From Bacteroidota bacterium (GTDB taxonomy: Bacteria > Bacteroidota > Ignavibacteria > Ignavibacteriales > Melioribacteraceae): a stretch of 9,719 nucleotides of DNA. The number at the start of each line of letters is the position of its first letter. The stretch's first letter is position 1. The stretch lies in assembly GCA_023381535.1 (NCBI GenBank), contig JAMCSN010000215.1:1136-10854 (forward strand), written 5' to 3'. The notes beneath the pieces were generated by a model. It was not told the origin of the DNA. It saw only the letters and a list, made by a program, of their open reading frames with translations, and did no database searches. Both the position numbers and the translations under genes were made by a program. This document shows positions 1 to 5,598 of this stretch, piece by piece.

Positions 1-1230
1 TTCCAAAAAAACATTTTTCATTAATTTCAGGTTATGATTTAACTGCACACCTTTCCCAATGTAAACACCTTTCCCAATATTAATATCAAGCGGCACACCA
101 TGTTTATCCATCTCAATAATTTCATCAATCACACTTTCTTCTATAAAGAAATCATCGGGATCGTCAATCATAATGATATCTTTCAGTTTTTCATAAGCAA
201 GCTTCCTTGCAATTGCATCCATCTCTTTGAGAACTGATTTGTTGTTGAAGCCCATCAAAACATATTGCTCTTTGGGTCCTTGCCTACCGGCTCGCCCTCG
301 CCGATACGAGGCGGATGTCTCCGACTCGTCGGAGCGGGCAGGCAGGGTTACAGCTTCAACTGTATAGTTGTTTTGATTGAAAAGATTGATCAACTCGGTT
401 AAATAAATTTCATTCTGAACATTGTTGCTTTGGATTTTCTGTATCAGTTCGGTCAGCGGTTTGAACTTGAAAGCATAAACACCGGAATTAAATTCACGGC
501 TGAGCAGAAGTTCGTTGCGTGTGAATTTGTAATCCTTCTTTTTATACTTAACCTTGTATGGTTTTTTCGAATCGAGATTCAGAATGTCTTTGTACTCAAT
601 AATTTCAATTACATTTCCTTTGTCCTTTGACTTCACCCCGCTTCGACTCGATCTTCCCTCAATGTTCCGAATCGAGGCGAGTCCTTTTGCATCTTTCGCA
701 GGAACTCTAACGATTCTTCCGTAATAATTTTCTCCAGTTTCGCCTTTATACATTCCAGTTAAAACCATCATATCGGCATTGGATTTTTCGAACTCACGTT
801 TGAAGTACTGTACCGTTGCAGCATCTATCAGCCCCATGTCGCCGGGAAAAACATAAACGGTGCCATCATAATTTTTGTCGGAAATATTTTCAAGAGCAAT
901 TTGAACTGCGTGACCGGTTCCGTTTTGAGCTTCTTGGTAGGCGAACGTAACGGTATCTTTTTTTCCAACGGATTTAATAACATCTTCGGCTTTAATACCG
1001 ACAACAATTACAATGTTGGAATCACTCAAAGCTTTGGCGCACGCATTATATACTCTTTCAACCGTCGGAACCTCCCAAATCTTGTGCAGCATTTTTGATG
1101 TCTTAGATTTGATCCGTTTGCCGTGTCCTGCTGCCAAAATGATTACCGTTTCTTTCTTCTTATAATCGAATGCCGAAGAATACGAAGCTACCAGATTGCC
1201 GATTGAGTTTGTCCCCGTTGATTCAGCCAT
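1..1230 (-). CDS. GlmU-type nucleotidyltransferase (N-acetylglucosamine-1-phosphate uridylyltransferase-like), 3' end beyond the window
   Basis: The frame is open from ATG at 1230 to the left edge (410 codons, no stop), so the C-terminus is missing. An N-terminal Rossmann-type pyrophosphorylase domain begins near residue 29 with LAAGHGKR (33-40), the nucleotide-binding loop. Lys46 sits in SKMLHK, where GlmU has PKVLHK. QNGTGHAVQ (102-110), GD (130-131, Mg-binding Asp), YYGRIVR (169-175), NSGVYAF (248-254) and EIYLTELI (274-281) all follow GlmU order. IGKGVY and IGKGVQ (385-396) start a left-handed beta-helix; the DNA repeats the same 14 bases at 47-60 and 65-78, 18 bp apart, exactly one hexapeptide rung. 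GAGGA lies 4 nt before the ATG and supports this start, which gives an unusual extension of about 25 residues before the Rossmann fold. Likely role: cytosolic synthesis of UDP-GlcNAc or a related UDP-sugar for peptidoglycan and surface glycans. Oddities: GDMGLI lacks the usual Pro of GDxPL, IWEVP replaces the usual GG-P turn, and two in-frame palindromic insertions are present. A divergent paralogue with another sugar substrate is possible. Confidence 0.85.
   Translation of the reverse strand, partial: MAESTGTNSIGNLVASYSSAFDYKKKETVIILAAGHGKRIKSKTSKMLHKIWEVPTVERVYNACAKALSDSNIVIVVGIKAEDVIKSVGKKDTVTFAYQEAQNGTGHAVQIALENISDKNYDGTVYVFPGDMGLIDAATVQYFKREFEKSNADMMVLTGMYKGETGENYYGRIVRVPAKDAKGLASIRNIEGRSSRSGVKSKDKGNVIEIIEYKDILNLDSKKPYKVKYKKKDYKFTRNELLLSREFNSGVYAFKFKPLTELIQKIQSNNVQNEIYLTELINLFNQNNYTVEAVTLPARSDESETSASYRRGRAGRQGPKEQYVLMGFNNKSVLKEMDAIARKLAYEKLKDIIMIDDPDDFFIEESVIDEIIEMDKHGVPLDINIGKGVYIGKGVQLNHNLKLMKNVFLE
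278..347. repeat. GC-rich branched palindromic element inserted in frame in the GlmU-like gene
   Basis: The outer arms at 278-293 and 332-347 are 16 bp each: 13 Watson-Crick pairs, one G-T pair and two mismatches. Two hairpins lie inside: CCTCG/CGAGG (296-300 with 307-311) and CTCCGAC/GTCGGAG (319-325 with 328-334, 2-nt loop). The second hairpin shares three bases with the outer arm, so the two foldings compete. The stretch is far richer in GC than the surrounding AT-rich gene. It encodes residues of about 295-318, rich in Arg, Ser, Glu and Gly, placed between the strand ending VEAVT and the conserved VLMGFNN motif, where GlmU proteins normally have only a few residues. It keeps the reading frame and adds no stop. 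This resembles the palindromic elements known inside Rickettsia genes. No second copy of this element is visible in the window. Confidence 0.75.
640..683. repeat. Probable second in-frame palindromic insertion in the GlmU-like gene
   Basis: The arms at 640-652 and 671-683 form an imperfect inverted repeat (10 of 13 positions complementary, including an uninterrupted CTCGAT/ATCGAG core) around an 18-bp spacer. The encoded residues, roughly 183-197, are a polar run rich in Ser, Arg and Gly between YGRIVR plus a short linker and the strand VIEIIEYKD. In GlmU that connection is usually a tight turn. The sequence differs from the element at 278-347, so it would be another family or a decayed copy. 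A naturally longer loop is the alternative. Confidence 0.4.
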
Positions 1231-1381
1231 GAATTCCTCACTCGCGAAAATGTTAATCAAATTTAATAATTATCAATCATATATTTTTATTCGTTTAGCT
1301 CAATCCGGGAACTAATGGACTTTAATTTAAGGTTTGATTTATATATTTATGACTTCAAAATATTCGGAGTTTGCTGTAAAG
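1231..1381. promoter_or_regulatory. Divergent intergenic region between the GlmU-like gene and the beta-barrel gene
   Basis: This strongly AT-rich stretch of 151 bp separates two genes transcribed away from each other, so promoters for both must lie here or overlap the gene starts. I could not identify a convincing -35/-10 pair or a Bacteroidota-type TAnnTTTG element at suitable spacing, and I see no clear operator palindrome. The only element assigned with some confidence is GAGGA (1235-1239 on the minus strand), the ribosome binding site of the GlmU-like gene. Confidence 0.45.
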
Positions 1382-1843
1382 ATGAAAAAGGTCATTCTTC
1401 TGGTTTCAATGGTTTTGCTTTTTTGCTCGGTAAAATCTTATTCACAGGAAAAAGGTTTTGGTCTCGGTGTGATGATAGGCGAGCCGACCGGTATCAGCGG
1501 GAAATATTGGTTGAACGAAACCAACGCATTGGATTTCGGTTTGGCATATTCGTTTGTGCATGATAAATCAGCCGTGTCACTGCACGGAGATTATCTATTT
1601 CACTTACCTCACCTAATTAAATCTGAATTGAATCTTCCCTTCTATTACGGTTTCGGCGGGAGAATTCATTTCAACAACAAAAGTAAAAGTACAATTGGGG
1701 CGCGCGGCGTTGCCGGAATTATGTGGATACCAAATTCATTGCCAATAGATACTTTTTTTGAAATAGCTCCGGTCTTTAATTTGTTCCCGGAAACCTCTTT
1801 ACAATTAGACTTGGCTATTGGCTGCAGATACTATTTCAAATAA
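1382..1843 (+). CDS. Small exported outer-membrane beta-barrel-like protein
   Basis: This encodes 153 residues. MKKVILLVSMVLLFCSVKSYSQ is a typical Sec signal peptide with a short basic start, a hydrophobic core and a probable cut just before Gln22; the Cys at 15 lacks a proper lipobox, so it is probably not a lipoprotein. The mature part opens with GFGLGVMIGEPTGISGKYW and continues as alternating polar/hydrophobic strands rich in Gly, Tyr and Phe (ALDFGLAYSF, SVSLHGDYLF-like and FYYGFGGRIHF segments), ending LAIGCRYYFK with aromatic residues near the C-terminus. That pattern suits an eight-stranded outer-membrane barrel, but no catalytic motif or defined function is visible. An in-frame start at 1334 would put 16 extra residues before the signal peptide, so the start at 1382 is preferred; GGAG at 1366-1369 is 12 nt upstream, a rather long spacing. 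The neighbouring peptidase follows 92 bp later on the same strand, so cotranscription is possible. Confidence 0.75.
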   Translation: MKKVILLVSMVLLFCSVKSYSQEKGFGLGVMIGEPTGISGKYWLNETNALDFGLAYSFVHDKSAVSLHGDYLFHLPHLIKSELNLPFYYGFGGRIHFNNKSKSTIGARGVAGIMWIPNSLPIDTFFEIAPVFNLFPETSLQLDLAIGCRYYFK

Positions 1844-1926
1844 TTTAAGCTGAACTTCCCGCATAATTTGCAAAACCTCCCTTCACATTTCATTCCGTTA
1901 ATGTTATTTTTGAATCAACCTTATAC

Positions 1927-1930
1927 GGAG
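1927..1930 (+). promoter_or_regulatory. Ribosome binding site that decides the peptidase start
   Basis: GGAG lies 5 nt before ATG at 1936. A GTG at 1930 is also in frame but overlaps this site, so ATG 1936 is the better start. A TATTTTTG sequence at 1905-1912 fits the Bacteroidota -7 consensus TAnnTTTG, but no matching -33 element is seen at the right distance, so I do not call it a promoter. Confidence 0.6.
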
Positions 1931-1935
1931 TGGTT

Positions 1936-4128
1936 ATGACGAACGGAACCCGCTTCATTAAATCGATCAAGTTACTCGCCGCAATATTTACGTTGACATT
2001 ATTTTTTGGAATGATTCCCGCTTCCCCGGAAGAAGGGATGTATCCTTTAAGCGAATTAGACAAAGTTGATTTGGTAAAAGCCGGATTGAAGATCGATCCT
2101 AAAGAAATTTACAATCCTAACGGCGTGAGCTTAGTTGATGCGCTCGTTCAACTTGGCGGGTGCACCGGTTCATTCATTTCCGGAAACGGATTAATCATCA
2201 CCAATCACCACTGTGCATTCGGTGCTATCACGCGGGCAAGTTCGGTCGAAAACAATTATCTGGAGAACGGTTTTCTCGCAAAAAGTTTTGCGGAAGAATT
2301 TCCCGCTCAAGGTTATACGTGCAGAATCACCGAATCGTATCAGGATGTTTCCGATATTATCCTTGGTTCCGTTAAGAACGTAACCGATCCGGTGGAACGT
2401 ACCAAACTGATGGCGCAAAAAATAAAAGAGCTGACCGATGCTGCAACCAATGAGGCGGAATCCACCGTTGCAGATGTTTCAGAAATGTTTGCAGGCAAGA
2501 CTTACGTTTTGTTTAAGTACAGAATTATCCGCGACGTGCGGCTCGTGTATGCGCCGCCGCAATCCATTGGAAACTTTGGCGGTGAAACCGACAACTGGGT
2601 TTGGCCGCGTCACACGGGAGATTTTTCAATCATGCGAGCGTATGTTGCACCCGATGGAAAATCCGCGAGTTACTCGAAAGACAACGTTCCGTACAAACCA
2701 AAAAAATATTTGAAGATTAATCCAAACGGAGTTGAAGAAGGCGATTTTGTTTTCATGCTGGGTTATCCCGGTAGAACGTACCGCCATCGACCTTCGTTCT
2801 ATTTAAAATATCAGCAAGATTATCTTCTTCCCTACATTTCGAACTTATACCAGTATGCTATTCAAACGATGGAAGATTTAAGCAGCGATAATGACTCTCT
2901 TCATCTCGCGTTTGCAAGTCGAATAAAAGGATTAGCCAACACGATGAAAAATTATCAAGGAAAATTGAAAGGACTTAGGAAGATTAGTCTGATAGCGCAG
3001 AAAGAAGACGAAGAAAGACAAATGCAAAGTTTTATCATGTCTGACCCGAAATTAAAAACTCAATACGAAAATCTTCTTGAAGAAATCCGCACTGTGTTCA
3101 ATCACATCGATGAAAACGCACAAGCTGAATTGTGGCTGAGACAAATCTATAATTTCTCGCCGTCTGTAATGTTGGCAAATTTCGTTCTCAACTATACTGA
3201 AGAAATTCAAAAACCGGATGCCGATAGAAAAAGCGGTTTTCAGGAGAAAAATTTGAGCGGGACTTTAGCGTCGATAGAAAGAACGCGCGCGAGTTATAAC
3301 CCCGAAATCGAGCAATCGATGTTAATGAAAATGCTGACCGATGCCGCTGAGTTCAAAGAATCTTCCCGCATTGCCGCAGTTGATGATATTCTTCAGACCG
3401 ACGGAAATAACCATGAGGAAACATTTCAGGATTTCATTTCAAACGGCGTGATGAATTCGAAAATCTTGGATAAGGATTACTTTGACTCGCTGTTGAAAAA
3501 GAAGCCCGAAGAAATTTATTCCATGCGTGATCCTCTTTTTAATTTTGCTAAGAAGGTGCGTCTGCAAAGTAAATCAATCGAAAAAGAAAGTGAGAAGAAT
3601 GAAGGACGGCTGAACAAACTTTACGGCGATCTGGTTGACGTAAAAATGTTGTGGAAGAAGACTAATTTTATCCCGGACGCCAACAGCACGCTTCGATTGA
3701 CTTACGGTTACATTCGCGGTTACAACCCGACAGATGCAGTTTATTACGAACCTTTTACATCAATCGACGGCGTGATTGAAAAAAGTACAATGGCAAATGA
3801 GAATGAAGAATTTGCTGTGCCGGATAAACTGAAATCGTTGTACTCAAAAAAAGATTTCGGGAAATATGTGAGCAAGAAGACCGGCAAGCTTCCGGTTGCA
3901 ATGCTTTATAACATGGATACAACGGGCGGCAACTCGGGCAGTCCGGTTTTGGATGCATACGGCAATTTAATCGGCGTCAATTTTGATCGGGCATACGAAG
4001 CAACAATAAATGATTTTGCGTGGAATGAATCGTACAGCCGTTCAATCGGCGTGGATATTCGTTACGTGTTATGGGTTATGGATAAATTCGGCGGCGCAGA
4101 AAATCTCTTGAAAGAAATAAACCCGTAA
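1936..4128 (+). CDS. S46 family dipeptidyl-peptidase, DPP11-like (Asp/Glu-specific)
   Basis: This encodes 730 residues, close to the usual 700-730 of peptidase family S46. The N-terminus has a basic start and a hydrophobic segment (about residues 11-28), so the enzyme is exported to the periplasm. The chymotrypsin-like triad is readable: His92 in ITNHHC, Asp229 in WPRHTGDF and Ser667 in GGNSGSPV. An insert of mostly alpha-helical character (about 280-570) matches the helical domain that caps the active site in this family. S46 enzymes release dipeptides from free N-termini. In the family, the residue 18 positions after the catalytic Ser sets P1 preference: Gly in DPP7 (hydrophobic), Arg in DPP11 (acidic). 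Here that residue is Arg685 in NFDRAYE, so DPP11-type Asp/Glu specificity is inferred. No type IX secretion C-terminal domain is seen, which agrees with a periplasmic location. Family assignment is very secure; substrate preference is likely but untested. A REP palindrome begins at the base after the stop codon. Confidence 0.95.
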   Translation: MTNGTRFIKSIKLLAAIFTLTLFFGMIPASPEEGMYPLSELDKVDLVKAGLKIDPKEIYNPNGVSLVDALVQLGGCTGSFISGNGLIITNHHCAFGAITRASSVENNYLENGFLAKSFAEEFPAQGYTCRITESYQDVSDIILGSVKNVTDPVERTKLMAQKIKELTDAATNEAESTVADVSEMFAGKTYVLFKYRIIRDVRLVYAPPQSIGNFGGETDNWVWPRHTGDFSIMRAYVAPDGKSASYSKDNVPYKPKKYLKINPNGVEEGDFVFMLGYPGRTYRHRPSFYLKYQQDYLLPYISNLYQYAIQTMEDLSSDNDSLHLAFASRIKGLANTMKNYQGKLKGLRKISLIAQKEDEERQMQSFIMSDPKLKTQYENLLEEIRTVFNHIDENAQAELWLRQIYNFSPSVMLANFVLNYTEEIQKPDADRKSGFQEKNLSGTLASIERTRASYNPEIEQSMLMKMLTDAAEFKESSRIAAVDDILQTDGNNHEETFQDFISNGVMNSKILDKDYFDSLLKKKPEEIYSMRDPLFNFAKKVRLQSKSIEKESEKNEGRLNKLYGDLVDVKMLWKKTNFIPDANSTLRLTYGYIRGYNPTDAVYYEPFTSIDGVIEKSTMANENEEFAVPDKLKSLYSKKDFGKYVSKKTGKLPVAMLYNMDTTGGNSGSPVLDAYGNLIGVNFDRAYEATINDFAWNESYSRSIGVDIRYVLWVMDKFGGAENLLKEINP

Positions 4129-4149
4129 GCTCAGATTCATAATCTGAGC
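4129..4149. repeat. REP palindrome, type 1, upstream copy
   Basis: Perfect 9-bp arms GCTCAGATT and AATCTGAGC enclose a CAT loop. The palindrome begins at the base directly after the TAA of the peptidase gene. Seventeen of its 21 bases or more match the downstream copy at 4802-4822, and the differences are compensated in both arms (T-A to A-T), which argues that pairing is selected. It has no following T-run, so it is not a classic Rho-independent terminator, though it could protect the mRNA 3' end. Confidence 0.85.
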
Positions 4150-4166
4150 AGGGTGAAATGTGATTA

Positions 4167-4184
4167 TGCAGATTACATTCTGCA
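4167..4184. repeat. REP-like palindrome, type 2, upstream degenerate copy
   Basis: Arms TGCAGA and TCTGCA enclose a 6-nt loop. Read on the minus strand, its core GCAGAATGTAATCTGC is close to the perfect type 2 palindrome at 4830-4850, so it seems to be a decayed or variant copy in the opposite orientation. The pair 4129-4149 and 4167-4184 therefore mirrors the two-palindrome unit downstream of the transposase. Confidence 0.55.
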
Positions 4185-4214
4185 AATAACATAGCGTTGC
4201 GTATGGGGTAATGA

Positions 4215-4802
4215 ATGGACTATGAGCATTTTCATCGAAGGAATTTACCGCATCTTTATTTCAATGATGGGCTCTATTTCATAACATTTCGTCTGGCTGA
4301 CAGTCTTCCTATTGGATTTATAAAACAACTTCATGCGGAATTAAAGAATTCATGTGAAGCACTCAACATCAAAGAGAAAAAGATATTCAAAAAGTACGAT
4401 GAGCTACTAGACAAAACATACGAAGGTATGAAGTACCTGTCAATCGCTGAAGTTGCTGAGATTGTTCGTCAAACAATCCATTATGAAGATGGCAAAGACA
4501 TTAAAGTGATATGTTATTGCATCATGCCGAATCATGTTCATCTTGTCTTGGAGTTGCTTAAAGGCAATAGGGGCATCAGCAAAATAATGCAATCAATAAA
4601 AAGAGTATCGGCGAGAAGAAGCAATGAATTTTTGAAACGTGAAGGGAAATTTTGGCAGGACGAAAGTTTTGATAGATGGGTGCGCAATGACAAAGAATTG
4701 TTTAACATAATTAATTATGTTTTAGAAAATCCGGTCAGGGCGGGATTAGTAAAAATATGGGAAGATTGGAAATACACGTATATAAGAAAAGAATATTTGT
4801 AG
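4215..4802 (+). CDS. REP-associated tyrosine transposase (RAYT, Y1/IS200-like)
   Basis: This encodes 195 residues, within the normal size of the TnpA_REP family. The N-terminus has the family's first strand (HLYFNDGLYFITFRL, about 13-27). The HUH metal-binding motif is IMPNHVHLVLEL, with His107 and His109. The C-terminal part has FWQDESFDRWV (about 147-157) and then INYVLENPVRAGLV with Tyr168 as the predicted nucleophile. Both catalytic elements are intact and there is no frameshift, so the protein may be active. Such enzymes nick and join single-stranded DNA at REP hairpins and are thought to spread these repeats. ATG 4215 is preceded by GGGG about 6 nt upstream. An ATG at 4211 is in another frame and soon stops. 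The TAG stop shares its last G with the downstream REP palindrome. No inverted or direct terminal repeats of an ordinary insertion sequence are present. Confidence 0.93.
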   Translation: MDYEHFHRRNLPHLYFNDGLYFITFRLADSLPIGFIKQLHAELKNSCEALNIKEKKIFKKYDELLDKTYEGMKYLSIAEVAEIVRQTIHYEDGKDIKVICYCIMPNHVHLVLELLKGNRGISKIMQSIKRVSARRSNEFLKREGKFWQDESFDRWVRNDKELFNIINYVLENPVRAGLVKIWEDWKYTYIRKEYL

Positions 4803-4822
4803 CACAGATTCATAATCTGTGC
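4802..4822. repeat. REP palindrome, type 1, downstream copy
   Basis: Perfect 9-bp arms GCACAGATT and AATCTGTGC enclose a CAT loop. The first base is the G of the transposase TAG stop codon. The palindrome lies between convergent genes, so it may also act in transcript 3'-end formation on both strands, although no U-tract follows. Confidence 0.85.
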
Positions 4823-4829
4823 TTGTGCA

Positions 4830-4850
4830 GCACAGAATGTGATTCTGTGC
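4830..4850. repeat. REP palindrome, type 2, downstream copy
   Basis: Perfect 9-bp arms GCACAGAAT and ATTCTGTGC enclose a GTG loop. It lies 7 bp after the type 1 palindrome. The inner arms of the two (CTGTGC and GCACAG) can also pair with each other, so the pair can fold as two hairpins or as one larger structure, as in REPIN-type doublets. Confidence 0.85.
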
Positions 4851-4868
4851 AACAGGTTAATCGGGTTA

Positions 4869-5522
4869 TTAAAGCTCTACGAAAAACGCCAGCAAACCTA
4901 CTAGAATCAATACGATTCCGCTGATTAGTTTGTCGTGATGTTCCAGAAAATGCCAGCGAAGTTTTTTAATTCCTTTCGCCGCAAAGTGAACAATCAAAAT
5001 CATTCCTAGCACGGTAACAAAAAAATAAACCATGGAGACAATTCCGATCCCCCACCATCCTAATCGGCTCGCCGTGAAATAGTAAATTTCAATTTCGAGG
5101 CACGGCGAAAAAAACATTGCAAGACTTAACGTGGCAATTATGGAACGCTTGCTTCTCTGGTTTTGGATAATGTTTACAACATCGATGTGATGATGATGAT
5201 GTTCAGTATGGATGAGACTGTGCCTGTATTCCAAAAAAAAGTAGAAAAGACCGAGCGCGATTAAGATTATCGGCGCAACATATTTTGTAATAAAATGATA
5301 TGACTCCGAAAGTTTATAACCAACGAGCCCAACAATTATTCCGATGATGATTGTACTGATCGTGTGCGACGCACCGGTTATTGCGGTAACCGTTGCAGTT
5401 TCTTTATCGTTCCATTTTTCGGCTTTGCTGATTGCAACAAGCGGAAGCCAATGACTCGGTATCGAAGCGTGAACAATGCTCAGCAAAAAACTTCCTAATA
5501 ATATTTGCAGATAAGCGTACAT
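4869..5522 (-). CDS. Six-helix membrane protein, possible NicO/TauE-like metal or anion transporter
   Basis: This encodes 217 residues with about six hydrophobic segments (near 4-28, 45-71, 80-98, 127-150, 153-180 and 198-216). Helix 1 holds SIVHASIPSHWLP (His18, His24), helix 2 starts GASHT (His53), and the loop after helix 3 has HTEHHHHH (His105, 108-112). Helix 4 carries FFSPCLEIE with Pro140, Cys141 and two Glu. Membrane His plus a His-rich loop plus a Pro-Cys motif in the second half recall RcnA/NicO nickel-cobalt exporters and the wider LysE/TauE-like superfamily. The match is by pattern, not a clear signature, so substrate and direction are unknown. AGAGAAAG about 5-12 nt before ATG 5522 is a plausible ribosome binding site. 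The gene follows the large glycan synthase gene on the same strand after 76 bp, so cotranscription is possible. It converges on the REP-RAYT cassette. Confidence 0.6.
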   Translation of the reverse strand: MYAYLQILLGSFLLSIVHASIPSHWLPLVAISKAEKWNDKETATVTAITGASHTISTIIIGIIVGLVGYKLSESYHFITKYVAPIILIALGLFYFFLEYRHSLIHTEHHHHHIDVVNIIQNQRSKRSIIATLSLAMFFSPCLEIEIYYFTASRLGWWGIGIVSMVYFFVTVLGMILIVHFAAKGIKKLRWHFLEHHDKLISGIVLILVGLLAFFVEL

Positions 5523-5598
5523 AAAATTCTTTCTCTATTTGCTGTTCAATTATAATGAATTTGATGGAATAAGTGGGCAGAAGGATTCAAATCTTTTT

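Larger units (their letters stand above)
4129..4850. mobile_element. REP-RAYT cassette: transposase gene flanked by palindromes
   Basis: A single-domain Y1 transposase gene is bracketed by small palindromes of two related types on both sides. The first type has arms GCTCAGATT or GCACAGATT around a CAT loop (4129-4149 and 4802-4822). The second has a CAGAATGT-like core (4167-4184 and 4830-4850). This is the standard arrangement of REP-associated tyrosine transposases with their cognate repeats. The unit sits between two unrelated genes without damaging either: it starts right after the peptidase stop and ends 18 bp before the stop of the convergent gene. Exact ends and any target duplication cannot be set without a homologous empty site. 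Confidence 0.75.

Noticed and set aside
1315..1563. An 82-codon open frame overlapping the start of the beta-barrel gene in another frame
   Set aside because: The overlapping frame has a clear signal peptide and beta-strand pattern, whereas this one has neither.
1905..1912. TATTTTTG as a Bacteroidota-type -7 promoter element before the peptidase gene
   Set aside because: It fits TAnnTTTG, but the nearest TTTG upstream is about 34 bp away instead of about 20, and such matches are frequent in AT-rich DNA.
1930..1935. GTG at 1930 as the start of the peptidase gene
   Set aside because: It overlaps the GGAG ribosome binding site, which is spaced correctly for the ATG at 1936.
4129..4149. Rho-independent terminator for the peptidase gene
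   Set aside because: The stem is good but it is followed by CAGGGTGAAA rather than a T-run, and the same element recurs beside the transposase as a repeat.
4129..4850. A short CRISPR array or attachment sites made of the repeated palindromes
   Set aside because: There are only two copies of each type, with a transposase between them and no regular spacers; the REP-RAYT explanation fits better.
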